Positions 36,347 to 45,670 of a stretch of 64,000 nt of DNA are shown piece after piece. Location of the stretch: positions 35,685 to 99,684 of the forward strand of contig WGER01000031.1 of assembly GCA_015492645.1 (NCBI GenBank). The letters are read 5' to 3'. How positions within the stretch are numbered: the stretch's first letter is position 1; each line of letters begins with the position of its first letter. Below the pieces are notes generated by a model that saw only the letters and a list, made by a program, of their open reading frames with translations, made no database searches and had not been told where the DNA came from. The stretch is from Nitrospirota bacterium (lineage in GTDB: Bacteria; Nitrospirota; Thermodesulfovibrionia; Thermodesulfovibrionales; JdFR-85). Position numbers and translations under genes: made by a program.

Positions 36347-37766
36347 AAATGTCAAAATAGAGGTAAAACTCGTAAGGATGGGGCCTCAGCCGGAGGGCAT
36401 CCACCTCATTCTGTCTCTTGTACTCAATCCATGTCTGGAGTGCATCCTCGGTAAAGACATTCCCCTTGAGGAGGAAATCGTGGTCCTTTTCTAATTCATT
36501 CAATGCCTCTTCAAGACTCCCACAGATTTGAGGAATCTTTGCCGCTTCCTCTGGTGGCAGTTCGTAGAGGTCTTTGTCCATCGGCTCACCCGGATCAATC
36601 CTGTTTTCGATTCCGTCAAGTCCTGCCATCAGCATTGCTGCAAAGGCAAGATAGGGGTTACAGGAGGGGTCAGGGAACCTGACCTCAATCCTCTTCGCCT
36701 TTGGTGAAGGTGAATACATGGGTATCCTTACCGCAGCAGAACGGTTTCTGGCAGAGTAGGCGAGATTAACAGGGGCTTCATAACCTGGAACGAGCCTCTT
36801 GTAGGAGTTTGTGGTTGGGTTTGTAAGCGCAGCAAGGGCCTTTGCATGCTTCAGGATGCCACCTATGTAGTACAGGGCGGTCTCACTTAGGCCAGCGTAT
36901 CCATCTCCTGCAAACAGGGGTTTGCCATCCTTCCAGAGGCTCTGGTGTGTATGCATCCCGGATCCATTATCACCAAATATGGGCTTGGGCATAAAGGTGG
37001 CGGTCTTATTGTGTTTTCTTGCCACGTTTTTAACTATATACTTAAAGAGCATAAGATTGTCAGCCATCTCCACAAGCGGTGCATATCTCATGTCAATCTC
37101 ACCCTGTCCTCCGGTGGCCACTTCATGGTGTTGTGCCTCCACATGGATTCCACACTGCCTCAGGATGGTGACCATCTCAGTCCTGATATCCTCTAAACTA
37201 TCAGTGGGAGGCACAGGGAAATACCCCTCCTTGTGACGTGGTTTATAGCCCAGGTTGGGGTTCTCCTCCTTACCAGAGTTCCATATCCCCTCCTTCGAGT
37301 CCACAAAGTAGTAACCACTGTGGGCGTTCTGGTCATATCTGATATCGTCAAAAATAAAGAATTCGGCCTCAGGTCCAAAGTAGGCAGTGTCTGCAATTCC
37401 GATAGACCTCATATACTGTACAGCCTTCTGGGCAATGTAACGGGGGTCTCTGGAGTAGGGTTCCCTTGTTACAGGGTCAACAATGTTGCAGATCAGGCTG
37501 AGGGTAGGATACCTCCTGAAGGGGTCTATGATGGCGGTGTTTGGGTCGGGAATAATAAGCATATCAGAGGCATGGATGGCCTGCCATCCCCTGATAGAGG
37601 AACCATCAAACCCGACCCCCTCCTCAAAGGTTTCCTCCTTAAGTTCGTCGATCGGTACGGAGAAGTGTTGCCATACCCCAGGAAAGTCAATGAACTTGAA
37701 GTCCACCATTACCACGTTGTGTTCTTGAGCCATAGCAAGTACATCCTTGGGTGTCTTTACACTCAT
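36345..37766 (-). CDS. glnA: Type I glutamine synthetase, adenylylated beta form
   Basis: 473 aa from ATG 37766, after GGAGGTTACA; the longer frame to 37805 lacks a ribosome site. [68 protein letters not shown] and the adenylylation motif [12 protein letters not shown], equivalent to the E. coli Tyr397 segment. This is the likely GlnE target. Transcribed from its own promoter (37818-37847), towards glnB. Confidence 0.96.
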   Translation of the reverse strand: MSVKTPKDVLAMAQEHNVVMVDFKFIDFPGVWQHFSVPIDELKEETFEEGVGFDGSSIRGWQAIHASDMLIIPDPNTAIIDPFRRYPTLSLICNIVDPVTREPYSRDPRYIAQKAVQYMRSIGIADTAYFGPEAEFFIFDDIRYDQNAHSGYYFVDSKEGIWNSGKEENPNLGYKPRHKEGYFPVPPTDSLEDIRTEMVTILRQCGIHVEAQHHEVATGGQGEIDMRYAPLVEMADNLMLFKYIVKNVARKHNKTATFMPKPIFGDNGSGMHTHQSLWKDGKPLFAGDGYAGLSETALYYIGGILKHAKALAALTNPTTNSYKRLVPGYEAPVNLAYSARNRSAAVRIPMYSPSPKAKRIEVRFPDPSCNPYLAFAAMLMAGLDGIENRIDPGEPMDKDLYELPPEEAAKIPQICGSLEEALNELEKDHDFLLKGNVFTEDALQTWIEYKRQNEVDALRLRPHPYEFYLYFDI

Positions 37767-37791
37767 TGTAACCTCCTGCACGTTTGATGGA

Positions 37792-37815
37792 TTGCCATAC
37801 GGCAACCATTTGCCG
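37792..37815 (-). promoter_or_regulatory. Two mutually exclusive hairpins in the glnA leader
   Basis: CGGCAA (37800-37805) can pair with TTGCCG (37810-37815), and GGCAA (37801-37805) can instead pair with TTGCC (37792-37796). They share one arm, so only one can form. They lie in the 5' leader between the promoter and the ribosome site. A regulatory switch is possible but unproven. Confidence 0.4.
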
Positions 37816-37817
37816 AT

Positions 37818-37847
37818 ATTATATTGTATAGACCTCTCTTATGTCAA
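37818..37847 (-). promoter_or_regulatory. Sigma-70 promoter of glnA (beta form)
   Basis: On the minus strand TTGACA (37847-37842), 18-nt spacer, TATAAT (37823-37818). It overlaps the last codons of the GATase gene. Start of transcription near 37811. Confidence 0.7.
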
Positions 37848-38519
37848 CCCAAAGAATCTGCTGTAGAATCCCTCAGCCCTCCGAAGGTAATCATTAAAGA
37901 TGGTTTCAGCATACAGGACGTTCTTTGTACCCTCGGGGTCGTCCTCAAACCATTCCTTCAGCATCTCAGGTGTAATTTCTATATGGAACTGGAGGGCGTA
38001 ACAGGCTTCAGAGTATCTGAATGCCTGGTTTGGATATATCTCTGATGAAGCAAGTCTGACTGCCCCCTCAGGCAGATCAAAGGTATCACCATGCCATTGA
38101 AAGACCTCGGCCTTACCGGTCCTGTCCACCTCAAGGCACATCATCGCAGGGTCCGTGAGACCATCCTCGGTGAGGTCAACCCTGTACCATCCTATCTCCT
38201 TCTCATCACCTGGATAGACCCTTGCGCCAAGCACATGAGCAATCATCTGGGCTCCCAGACAGATACCGAGCACCGCCTTCCCTTTTTCTATAAATTCCTC
38301 AATCAAATCTGCCTCGTCCCTTAAATAGGGATATCTGTCCATCTCATATACAGCCATGGGACCACCCATCACCACCAGATGGGTATAACCCTTTGAACTT
38401 TTTACGATTTCACCCTTTGAAAATTCAACTATTTCATAGGATACACCTTTTTTCTTCAGAAATTCTTCTATCGTGCCAGGGCCTTCCAGTGGTATATTCT
38501 TTACAATCAAGATCTTCAA
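37839..38519 (-). CDS. Class I glutamine amidotransferase domain protein
   Basis: 226 aa, GMP-synthase-like GATase fold. Nucleophile Cys in VLGICLGAQMIAHVLG, oxyanion region VVMGGPMAVYE, and catalytic His with Glu in CYALQFHIEITPEML. No synthase domain is attached, so it is a stand-alone glutaminase or gamma-glutamyl hydrolase-like enzyme; its acceptor is unknown. It lies upstream of the adenylylatable glutamine synthetase, whose promoter overlaps its end. Confidence 0.88.
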   Translation of the reverse strand: MKILIVKNIPLEGPGTIEEFLKKKGVSYEIVEFSKGEIVKSSKGYTHLVVMGGPMAVYEMDRYPYLRDEADLIEEFIEKGKAVLGICLGAQMIAHVLGARVYPGDEKEIGWYRVDLTEDGLTDPAMMCLEVDRTGKAEVFQWHGDTFDLPEGAVRLASSEIYPNQAFRYSEACYALQFHIEITPEMLKEWFEDDPEGTKNVLYAETIFNDYLRRAEGFYSRFFGLT

Positions 38520-38654
38520 ATTATACCTCCCTTACATGTAATAGGTAACTGGTTGCCGTTTGCCTTATATTAAAAAACAAATCTGACAATTTTGTCAACA
38601 GATCTGATAGCCCCAGATTTACTGTTAGAAATGATGGTATTTACGGCAGGGATT

Positions 38655-38680
38655 CCCCAGAAAATCTGAGATTTTGTGGC
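38655..38680. repeat. Dispersed palindrome, copy C (imperfect)
   Basis: CCCCAGAAAATC (38655-38666), TGA, then GATTTTGTGGC. Two mismatches in the outer stem make it a decaying copy. It lies between the GATase and aroC genes, in a 230-nt gap that otherwise shows only the GTTAGAAATGAT-like stretch near 38628. Confidence 0.75.
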
Positions 38681-38749
38681 ACAGTAGGAACTGTCTCAAA
38701 ACATGATTTATCTAAAAAATAATCATTTCTATTCGGGCAAACCTGGATA

Positions 38750-39937
38750 TTATTTTATCTCTCTGAGAAATCCCTCCAGGTTTCTCCTCGTCTCCTCAAT
38801 CGAGTCTCCACCGAATTTCTCAAGAAAGGCATCTGCGATAGTCAGTGCGAGCATCGCCTCTGCCACAACAGAGGCCGCCTCAACGGCACACACGTCAGAC
38901 CTCTCATATACGGCCTCCACCTCCTCTCCTGTAATTATATCCACGGACCTGAGAGGCCTCCGCTGGGTAGGTATGGGCTTCATTGCCGCCTTCAGCACTA
39001 CAGGCATACCATTTGTAATCCCACCTTCAATCCCCCCGGCAAAGTTGCTCTTCCTCTTTATACCTGCAAGAGAAGACTCTCTAGGGCCTGCAAACATCTC
39101 GTCCATCACCTCATGACCTGGCCTGTCAGCAATCTCATAGCCCTCCCCGATGGAGACCGCTTTTACCGCCTGTACGGACATCACGGCCTGCGCTACTCTG
39201 CCATCAAGCCGTTTGTCCCACTGGATATGGCTGCCGAGGCCAGGGGGTACACCAGTGGCAAAGACCACAAAACGACCCCCCAGGGAATGACCCTCTTTCC
39301 TCGCCCTGTCTATAACCCTCTTCATATCTTCTGATGTTTTCGGGTCAGGACATCTCACCTCTGATGACTCTGCCTCTGTATGTAGACTCTCCAGTTCCTC
39401 TTCATTCAGCAACTCAGTGCTGACCTCAAAACTGACCCCTCCAATCGCGGTCACAAATGAGCCTACCTTTATACCGAACTCCTGGAGTAACCTTCTTGCC
39501 ACGGCCCCCAGGGCGACCCTCATGGCAGTCTCCCTGGCCGAGGACCTCTCCAGGATGTTCCTGATGTCTCTCTGATTGTATTTTATTACACCTGCAAGGT
39601 CTGCATGTCCCGGTCGTGGTCTTGTGACAGCTTCTATACTCCCCTCATCCCTTCCCTCCACAGACATTCCTCTCTTCCAGTTTTGCCAGTCGCGGTTTTC
39701 AATATAAAGGGCTATGGGAGAGCCGATCGTCCTGCCCCATCTCACACCACCCATTATAACCACCCTGTCTGACTCTATTCTCATCCTCCCGCCTCTTCCA
39801 TACCCTCTTTGCCTCCGTTGTAAATGTCCATTTATGTACTCTTCATCCAGCAGGAGATTGGCAGGTATCCCTTCAACAATTCCCACCAAGGCCCTGCCAT
39901 GGGACTCGCCACCTGTAAGAAACCTCAATCCTCCCAT
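38750..39937 (-). CDS. aroC: Chorismate synthase
   Basis: 395 aa. GGESHGRALVGIVEGIPA at the start, YGRGGRMRIESDRV, PGHADLAGVIKY, RSSARETAMRVALGAVARRL and MKPIPTQRRPLRSVD are all diagnostic. It makes chorismate with reduced FMN. It overlaps the upstream HEAT-like gene by 13 nt and is the last gene of the dsr run; the rest of the shikimate pathway is absent here. Confidence 0.97.
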   Translation of the reverse strand: MGGLRFLTGGESHGRALVGIVEGIPANLLLDEEYINGHLQRRQRGYGRGGRMRIESDRVVIMGGVRWGRTIGSPIALYIENRDWQNWKRGMSVEGRDEGSIEAVTRPRPGHADLAGVIKYNQRDIRNILERSSARETAMRVALGAVARRLLQEFGIKVGSFVTAIGGVSFEVSTELLNEEELESLHTEAESSEVRCPDPKTSEDMKRVIDRARKEGHSLGGRFVVFATGVPPGLGSHIQWDKRLDGRVAQAVMSVQAVKAVSIGEGYEIADRPGHEVMDEMFAGPRESSLAGIKRKSNFAGGIEGGITNGMPVVLKAAMKPIPTQRRPLRSVDIITGEEVEAVYERSDVCAVEAASVVAEAMLALTIADAFLEKFGGDSIEETRRNLEGFLREIK

Positions 39938-40605
39938 TCAGCCCTCCTTGCAAGTTCTGACAGGCTTGTCTCCTGCAGTCTACCGTTATGGTAGATCTTC
40001 ACAACCCTCTGGTCATCTCTCAGTCTCTTCGGGACCTGGATCCTTCCTATATGCTCCCTCAAACAGTAACCAGCATACAGGGCCATCCCAGCCACCTCAG
40101 GTCGATCATCTCTGAGGGATTCATTTATGATTTTATTGACCACATCCCAGTCTCGGATCAACTCCGGCCTCGTGGACCCGAGCCTGCATAGTGAGTAAAG
40201 CACAGAGGGCCTGAAAATCTCCTCCTCGTAAAAACCGATTATTATGGGAACCAGGTCCTCCAGTTCCTGAGGTAAGTGGATCACACACTCTGTCATCATC
40301 TCTATCGCCACCCATCCTATTCCACCAGATTCCTCTGTGACGGACCAGAGCAGTCTCTGGACCACCTCCCGCCTTTTCTGTGGGGGCAGTGCTGCTACCA
40401 CCTTGCCCATCACCTCTACTGCCTTCCAGGTAAGGAGAGACTCCCTGTCGTAGCCGAGTCCCATAAGGGCGCTCACCACCCTGCCATCGTCACTGACGAT
40501 CTCCACTATCTCCTCACCACAACCTGAGAGGAGTAATTCCTTTACCCTCTTCTTCAACCTCAGGGGGCCCATCTTTTTGCTGTATTCAGAATCCCTCTGA
40601 TCCAT
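39925..40605 (-). CDS. DVU0298-like helical-repeat protein
   Basis: 226 aa. A mostly helical protein with HEAT-like units (LTWKAVEVMGKVVAAL, IGWVAIEMMTECVIHLP, RPEVAGMALYAGYCL). The pattern and its position beside dsrN suit the DVU0298 family seen in sulfate reducers; its role is unknown. It overlaps dsrN by 46 nt and aroC by 13 nt. A start further in (M12, 40572) would shorten the overlap. Confidence 0.65.
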   Translation of the reverse strand: MDQRDSEYSKKMGPLRLKKRVKELLLSGCGEEIVEIVSDDGRVVSALMGLGYDRESLLTWKAVEVMGKVVAALPPQKRREVVQRLLWSVTEESGGIGWVAIEMMTECVIHLPQELEDLVPIIIGFYEEEIFRPSVLYSLCRLGSTRPELIRDWDVVNKIINESLRDDRPEVAGMALYAGYCLREHIGRIQVPKRLRDDQRVVKIYHNGRLQETSLSELARRAEWED

Positions 40606-41954
40606 TCAGGGGCACCAAAGTGGTGCAGGTGTGTGTAGGTGGCAAAGACATTGTCCTGCAGGATACCGTCGAGGCCCTCTACCACTCCCACACCCTTTCT
40701 CATCCGGAAGACAAATCTCATACTCCTATCATACTTTATAACCCTTGAGTAATGAAACTCATGTCCCTTTAACAGGGTGCCCTCAGGATAGAAACTACTA
40801 TCTTTAAACACCTCCACCACAGTATAGCCATGGGCTACCGGCCTGTCCTGCATCTGGAAACTGACAGGCAGTATCCCGGCCATCTCATAGGCCCTCCCCC
40901 GGTATCTTATCTCCTCTCCCAGATACATCAGGCCTCCACACTCTGCATATATGGGTAATCCACGGGATGCCTTCTGTTTGAGATCAGTGATAAATCTCCT
41001 GTTTTCAGAAAGCCTGAGGGCATTGGTCTCAGGAAATCCACCACCGATGTAGAGGATGTCAAGTTCAGGGATTCCTCCTCCCTCTATCGCATCAATAAGG
41101 TGTAACTGGAGGCCGTATCTCTTGAGTATCTCAATATTCTCAGGATAGTAAAACTGGAAGGCCCTGTCCCAGAAGACACCTATCCTCATCCCCTGGACCT
41201 CCTGCCGTACCCCCTCATCCACCTCATAGGGGTCTTTGAGGGATTCAACCTCTATCTTCTCCGCCCCGGCCGCCACCTCCAGTACCCCATCCAGATCAAC
41301 CCCCTCTGCCAGTGATGATGCTATCCTCTCAATTGTCTCCTCCACCAGGTCATGCTCCTGCCAGGGGAGGAGGCCAAGGTGCCTCTCTGGTATTAGGCTA
41401 TCCGGTTGAGACCTCATCACCCCGACGACCTTCAGGTCCGTGTATTCCTCAATCGCCCCCCTTATCACCCTTTCATGTCTGGGGCCAGAGATGTTATTCA
41501 GGACGACACCCTTTATAGAAATCCCCTGCTCAAAGACCTGGAGCCCTTTCAGCACTGCAGCAACTGTACGTGTTGCCTTTCGGCAGTCTACCACAACAAG
41601 CACAGGTGACCTCAGGAGTTTTGCCAGTTCGGCAGTGCTGTATGTCCCGTCCGGGTCTACCCCATCATACAGTCCCCTGTTCCCCTCCACCAGCACGATA
41701 TCTGCCCCCTGAGAGTGCCAGAGGAAGGATGAGAGGACCTTCTCCTCAGGCATCATGAACTGGTCGAGATTGTAGCAGGCCCTGCCAGCAGCCTTTGCCA
41801 GCCAGCCCGGGTCAATATAGTCAGGGCCCTTTTTGAACGGGACTATCCGGTACCCCTTTTTCTGGAGGAGTCTCAGGAGGGCAATAGAAAGGGTGGTTTT
41901 ACCAGAGCCCCCCCTCAGCCCTGCTATAACCACCCTTGGTGTAGAAAATGTCAA
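40560..41954 (-). CDS. dsrN: Cobyrinate a,c-diamide synthase-like amidase
   Basis: 464 aa CbiA/CobB-type enzyme. N-terminal P-loop ATPase (VVIAGLRGGSGKTTLSIALLR, KKGPDYIDPGWL) and C-terminal glutaminase (IGGGFPETNALRLSEN, nucleophile Cys in IYAECGGLMYLGEEI, His in GHEFHYSRV). Directly after dsrABD this gene is called dsrN and is thought to amidate sirohaem, though the cobalamin role is not excluded; cobO at 12.6 kb leaves the question open. Starts 9 nt after dsrD. Confidence 0.9.
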   Translation of the reverse strand: MTFSTPRVVIAGLRGGSGKTTLSIALLRLLQKKGYRIVPFKKGPDYIDPGWLAKAAGRACYNLDQFMMPEEKVLSSFLWHSQGADIVLVEGNRGLYDGVDPDGTYSTAELAKLLRSPVLVVVDCRKATRTVAAVLKGLQVFEQGISIKGVVLNNISGPRHERVIRGAIEEYTDLKVVGVMRSQPDSLIPERHLGLLPWQEHDLVEETIERIASSLAEGVDLDGVLEVAAGAEKIEVESLKDPYEVDEGVRQEVQGMRIGVFWDRAFQFYYPENIEILKRYGLQLHLIDAIEGGGIPELDILYIGGGFPETNALRLSENRRFITDLKQKASRGLPIYAECGGLMYLGEEIRYRGRAYEMAGILPVSFQMQDRPVAHGYTVVEVFKDSSFYPEGTLLKGHEFHYSRVIKYDRSMRFVFRMRKGVGVVEGLDGILQDNVFATYTHLHHFGAPEWIRGILNTAKRWAP

Positions 41955-41963
41955 CTCTTGCTT

Positions 41964-42188
41964 TTAGGGCTGCTCCTTCGGTGGTATCTCTATATAACTA
42001 CCACCAAAGTAGGTGAAGATCAACTGCCCTGAGTCAAGAAGTTCCTTAAGGGCCGCCTTCACCTCGGATTTGTCAACACCATGCTCTGCTGAGACCTTCT
42101 TCAGTATATCACTCTGTTTCAACTTCTTCTTCCCCATCGACTTTTCAACCATCTCATAGATGACCTTCTTTAATTCCTCCTTGTCCAT
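41964..42188 (-). CDS. dsrD: Dissimilatory sulfite reductase accessory protein DsrD
   Basis: 74 aa winged-helix protein (KKLKQSDILKKVSAEHG, KSEVKAALKELLDSGQLIFTYFGGSYIEI). It is small, like DsrD of sulfate reducers, and sits right after dsrB as usual. It is reported to stimulate DsrAB and is generally found in reductive rather than sulfur-oxidising organisms, so it supports sulfite reduction here. Confidence 0.88.
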   Translation of the reverse strand: MDKEELKKVIYEMVEKSMGKKKLKQSDILKKVSAEHGVDKSEVKAALKELLDSGQLIFTYFGGSYIEIPPKEQP

Positions 42189-42217
42189 GTCCTGTCTCCC
42201 CTTTCTTCTTTAATTTT

Positions 42218-42240
42218 GGGGGAGGAAGCCCTCCTCCCCC
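42218..42240 (-). terminator. Hairpin between dsrB and dsrD
   Basis: GGGGGAGG (42218-42225) and CCTCCCCC (42233-42240), with no U-tract on the minus strand. It more likely protects the dsrAB mRNA end or sets different dsrAB and dsrD levels than fully terminates. Confidence 0.55.
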
Positions 42241-42250
42241 GGTATGGATT

Positions 42251-43333
42251 CTAATCTGTCCATTTGAAAGTGGCCTGCATCCTCCAGGTCTCACGTGCGA
42301 AGGTGAAGTCGTCAATGTGCTGGAGTTTGAACTCAAGACCCGTCACCTTGAAGAACTTCTCCCAGCCGATCCTTTCTATCCATTCACCCACTCTCTCATA
42401 CTTCCGTGCACCTGCGATATATGCATCCAGTATCCTCTTTATCGCATCAACCACCTCAGGCCATCTGGGAGGATTGTTCGGTAACCAGGGCACAGCCAGT
42501 TTGGAAAACATTGGTGGCTTACGGAGATTTGATACCTTGCCACCCACAACAATCGCCACTCCGTCGTTCTTTGGATCCGCGATCGGCATTGCAGGACAGA
42601 CAGAGTAACAGTTACCACAGTACATGCACTTCTCCAGTTTGATCTTCACACTCTTCTTCGCAGGGTCAGGACTGATAGCACTGGTGGGACAGGAGGCGAC
42701 AGTAGATGGTATCTCACAGAGGTTCTTCACCTTGTCGTGTTCAATCCTTGGTGGGGTTTTGTGCACTCCAACCATGGCGATGTCTGAGCAGTGTACCGCA
42801 CCACACATATTAACACAGCAGGCGACAGCAAGCCTCACCTTGTTTGGCAGTTCCTTTGAATGGAAGTACTCGTGCAGTTCGTCCATCACCGCCTTAACAA
42901 GCCCAGAGGCATCGGTGGCCGCAGAGTGGCAGTGGACCCAACCCTGGGTGTGGACCACATTACTGATCCTCCTGCCAATCCCACCAATCATGTACCCCTT
43001 GTCCTTCAGTTCGTTCATAAGGGGTTCCACCTTGCTTTCATCGTCCACCATGAACTCTATGTTGTTCCTTGTGGTCCAGCGGACATAACCACCACAGTGT
43101 TTATCAGCAATCTCGCATATGTCCCTGATAGAGGCGGTTGAAAGAAGTCTTGGAGATGCAACCCTGACGGTCCATACCTTGGCCCCAGTCTCAGAGACAT
43201 GGACCATCAGTCCAGGGCCCAGTTCCTCATGATATGCCCATTTACCATAGTTGTCTTTGATTACAGGTGGCAGAAACTTGTTGTAATGTGGTGGACCAAT
43301 ATCTGTTTGTCTTTCAGGAAGCTCTTCAGCCAT
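42251..43333 (-). CDS. dsrB: Dissimilatory sulfite reductase beta subunit
   Basis: 360 aa. [20 protein letters not shown] in the substrate domain, the Cys pattern around [18 protein letters not shown], and a ferredoxin domain with [16 protein letters not shown]. The beta subunit holds the active sirohaem-4Fe4S in this enzyme. It reduces sulfite to a DsrC-bound trisulfide; dsrC is not in the window. It follows dsrA by 64 nt with an AAAGGAGG site before ATG. Confidence 0.97.
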   Translation of the reverse strand: MAEELPERQTDIGPPHYNKFLPPVIKDNYGKWAYHEELGPGLMVHVSETGAKVWTVRVASPRLLSTASIRDICEIADKHCGGYVRWTTRNNIEFMVDDESKVEPLMNELKDKGYMIGGIGRRISNVVHTQGWVHCHSAATDASGLVKAVMDELHEYFHSKELPNKVRLAVACCVNMCGAVHCSDIAMVGVHKTPPRIEHDKVKNLCEIPSTVASCPTSAISPDPAKKSVKIKLEKCMYCGNCYSVCPAMPIADPKNDGVAIVVGGKVSNLRKPPMFSKLAVPWLPNNPPRWPEVVDAIKRILDAYIAGARKYERVGEWIERIGWEKFFKVTGLEFKLQHIDDFTFARETWRMQATFKWTD

Positions 43334-43364
43334 GATAAACCTCCTTTAATGTATAATTTCATTC

Positions 43365-43392
43365 TGCCCGTTGCCCAAGGGAGAAACGGGCA
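43365..43392 (-). promoter_or_regulatory. Hairpin between dsrA and dsrB
   Basis: TGCCCGTT (43365-43372) pairs with AACGGGCA (43385-43392). It sits between the dsrA stop and the dsrB ribosome site, with no U-tract. Likely an intercistronic stability element. Confidence 0.5.
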
Positions 43393-43397
43393 TGATA

Positions 43398-44591
43398 CTA
43401 TTTCTCGATGTCCTCTTCTGTCCAGAAGTAGAACGGGTCACGCCTTGGTTCCTTCACCATAGCAGGATGTGGCTCAAGGCCAACCTCTCTCAGGAACACG
43501 GGGAAGCCCATCCTCTCTATCAACTCTCCGATCCTTTCACGGTTTTTGCCGTGTTCGTCCCAGAATTCCCAGATCCTTTCAACCAGTTCAAAGAACTCCT
43601 CATAGGGAGGTTCCATCTTCATAAACGGCACTATCACCCAGGACATGAGTGCTCCTGTGACAATAGGCGCCTTACTGCCGAGCAGTATCGTGGCTCCTCT
43701 TTCCTGGCCGGGCTTCAGGGCCTTTGGCATCCTCGCGAGACAGTGCATACACCTGTTGCAGTCCTCATCATTTATCTTCAGTTCATTCCCGTCCCAGGTC
43801 ATACACTCAGTGGGGCAGAGATCAACCACCTCCTTCTGGATGTCAAGCCCACTGCTCGCATAATTCCGGACCTCATCCTGATTGATCTGTATGTTGCCCT
43901 TCCATGTGCCAATCACTGACATATCCGCCCTTGCGATGGATGCGATACAGTCCACAGGACAGCCTGCGAACTTGAACTTGAACTTATATGGAAACATTGG
44001 TCTATGCAGTTCGTCCTGGAACCTCATAGTGGTCTGATAGGTCGCCTCCAAGGTATCATAACATGCCCACTCGCATCTGGCAGGTCCCACACAGCAACTT
44101 GGAGTCCTCACAGCGGAGCCGGAACCGCCAAGATCCCAGCCTCTGGAAGACAGATGGGCAAAGGCTGCCTCCAGGTTTTCTGTCTTTGTTCCGAGAAGGA
44201 TGATGTCTCCTGTGGAACCATGCATGTTTGTGAGGCCACTGCCATATTTGTCCCAGATATCACAGATGGTCTTCAATGCCTCTGTGGTGTAAAAGAATCC
44301 AGCAGGCATATTAACACGGATGGTATGAAAGTGGGCTACACCAGGAAACCTGTCAGGGACATCTGAATATCTACCTATAACTCCTGCACCATAACCCCTC
44401 ACCCCGACGATTCCACCATGCTTCCAGTGGGTGACCTTCTCCTTATAGGAGAGTTCAAGTTGGCCGAGCAGATCCTGGGCAAAATCAGGGTTTTCTGCTG
44501 TCTCTGCGGCCCTCTTGATCTCCTTCACAAAACTCGGGAAGGCACCCTTCTCCAGTTCATCCAACAAGGGTGTCTCGTGTTTCAGTGCCAT
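43398..44591 (-). CDS. dsrA: Dissimilatory sulfite reductase alpha subunit
   Basis: 397 aa from ATG 44591, 7 nt after GGGAGGAG; the 16 extra residues upstream are poor. [31 protein letters not shown], the cluster and sirohaem cysteines in [18 protein letters not shown] and [11 protein letters not shown], and an inserted ferredoxin domain ([22 protein letters not shown]). With DsrB it forms the alpha2beta2 enzyme. First gene of the dsr run, with a sigma-70 promoter at 44638. Confidence 0.97.
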   Translation of the reverse strand: MALKHETPLLDELEKGAFPSFVKEIKRAAETAENPDFAQDLLGQLELSYKEKVTHWKHGGIVGVRGYGAGVIGRYSDVPDRFPGVAHFHTIRVNMPAGFFYTTEALKTICDIWDKYGSGLTNMHGSTGDIILLGTKTENLEAAFAHLSSRGWDLGGSGSAVRTPSCCVGPARCEWACYDTLEATYQTTMRFQDELHRPMFPYKFKFKFAGCPVDCIASIARADMSVIGTWKGNIQINQDEVRNYASSGLDIQKEVVDLCPTECMTWDGNELKINDEDCNRCMHCLARMPKALKPGQERGATILLGSKAPIVTGALMSWVIVPFMKMEPPYEEFFELVERIWEFWDEHGKNRERIGELIERMGFPVFLREVGLEPHPAMVKEPRRDPFYFWTEEDIEK

Positions 44592-44637
44592 GATCTCCTC
44601 CCTACCTGATTTTTTTTGTTTGAAAGAAGTAGTAAAC

Positions 44638-44665
44638 AATATAATAGAAAGGGTAAGAAGGTCAA
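44638..44665 (-). promoter_or_regulatory. Sigma-70 promoter of the dsr operon
   Basis: On the minus strand TTGACC (44665-44660), 16-nt spacer, TATATT (44643-44638), in a very A/T-rich stretch. Start of transcription near 44631, 40 nt before dsrA. Confidence 0.65.
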
Positions 44666-44757
44666 ATAAAAAAAATTAATTATCAAATCATTTAAATTTA
44701 TGATTCTAAGTTCCTCCCATTCTGTTGAATAAAAGGCACAATTGTTGCAGGAAAAAA

Positions 44758-44833
44758 TGGTGCCCCCTAGAGGATTCGAACCTCTGACACCAGGATTAGG
44801 AATCCTGTGCTCTATCCTACTGAGCTAAGGGGG
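44758..44833 (-). tRNA. tRNA-Arg (CCT anticodon)
   Basis: 76 nt with encoded CCA. Acceptor GCCCCCT/AGGGGGC, D-arm with AGCTCAGT, anticodon stem CAGGA/TCCTG around loop TTCCTAA (anticodon CCT), T-arm AGAGGTTCGAATCCTCT. It reads AGG codons, which are abundant in this window's genes. Same strand as the dsr operon, whose promoter lies 90 nt downstream. Confidence 0.97.
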
Positions 44834-44904
44834 CTAATGTTGATTTTAAAGTAAAAAAAGGGGGAAGGTCAAGATGAGGGGATGGAAGAGAACCCTTTCT
44901 ACAA

Positions 44905-44933
44905 TTGCAATTTGTTAATACATATAGTATAAT
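44905..44933 (+). promoter_or_regulatory. Sigma-70 promoter giving a likely leaderless mRNA
   Basis: TTGCAA (44905-44910), 17-nt spacer, TATAAT (44928-44933). The expected first base is about 44940, which is the A of the DUF948 start codon. There is no ribosome-binding site. Confidence 0.7.
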
Positions 44934-44939
44934 TGAGTT

Positions 44940-45326
44940 ATGTGGGAAGTGGCGACAGCAGTGGCAGTAGTTGTGGGTGTTGTTGTGGTGGGCATCCTGG
45001 TGATTTTGACCATCGAAATCAAGAATACCCTGCGGAGATTCAATCAGTTCATCCAGAATACCGAAGAAAACATGACCCCCACACTGAATAATCTGAACCA
45101 GAGTTTAGAAAGGATCAACAGGATACTGCAGGATGTGGAAGACTTCAGCAGCAATACAAGGGAGGTCTCAGATAATGTTAAGGCCCTCTCTGAAAGGATA
45201 AAGGATACTGCTGGTTCAGTGGAGCGTCTAATCCATGAATCCACAACCACCATTTCAGCACTGAGGGCGGGTTTCAGGGCAGGGCTTTCCACCCTGCTCA
45301 AAAATCTAATAAGAGGAGGTGAATAA
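44940..45326 (+). CDS. DUF948 membrane-anchored coiled-coil protein
   Basis: 128 aa. One N-terminal membrane helix (ATAVAVVVGVVVVGILVILTI) and a long helical part with repeated heptad-like segments (LNNLNQSLERINRILQDVEDF, VSDNVKALSERIKDTAGSVERL), typical of DUF948. Such proteins often precede YtxH proteins, as here. Probable envelope-stress or general-stress role (inference). Confidence 0.85.
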   Translation: MWEVATAVAVVVGVVVVGILVILTIEIKNTLRRFNQFIQNTEENMTPTLNNLNQSLERINRILQDVEDFSSNTREVSDNVKALSERIKDTAGSVERLIHESTTTISALRAGFRAGLSTLLKNLIRGGE

Positions 45327-45327
45327 A

Positions 45328-45666
45328 ATGGCAGACAGAGAGGGATATGGCCTTGGTTCACTATTTATGGCATTCTTCTTCGGAGGATTACTGGGCGCAG
45401 GTGTGGCTATGCTTTTTGCTCCCCAGCCCGGCAGAGAGACACGAAAAAAGATAAAGGAGGCGGCAGAGGAGACAAAGGAGAAGGCTGAGGAGTATATGGA
45501 GGAGGTGAAGGAGAAGGTGACAAAGGGTATCGAGAAGGGTAAAGAGAAGGTGGTCACGGCAGTTGAAAAGGGAAAGGAGACATTAGAAGAGAGGAAATCT
45601 GCACTGGCAAGTGCTATTGAGGCGGGCAAGGAGGCATTCAAAAAGGAGAAGGAGAAACAGCAGTAG
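45328..45666 (+). CDS. YtxH-domain protein
   Basis: 112 aa from ATG 45328; an in-frame GTG at 45319 is part of the AGGAGGTGA ribosome site. The glycine-rich membrane helix (LFMAFFFGGLLGAGVAMLFAPQPGRETR) with the AP-GxETR turn is diagnostic of YtxH, followed by a Lys/Glu-rich helix. It overlaps no neighbour and lies one base after the DUF948 stop. Confidence 0.92.
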   Translation: MADREGYGLGSLFMAFFFGGLLGAGVAMLFAPQPGRETRKKIKEAAEETKEKAEEYMEEVKEKVTKGIEKGKEKVVTAVEKGKETLEERKSALASAIEAGKEAFKKEKEKQQ

Positions 45667-45670
45667 CCGG

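Noticed and set aside
44734..44749. Plus-strand AGGCAC-AATTG-TTGCA, a good sigma-54-like match
   Set aside because: It would transcribe antisense through the tRNA-Arg gene, has no TGTCC-N6-GGACA or other operator at the expected distance, and a clear sigma-70 promoter serves the downstream gene.
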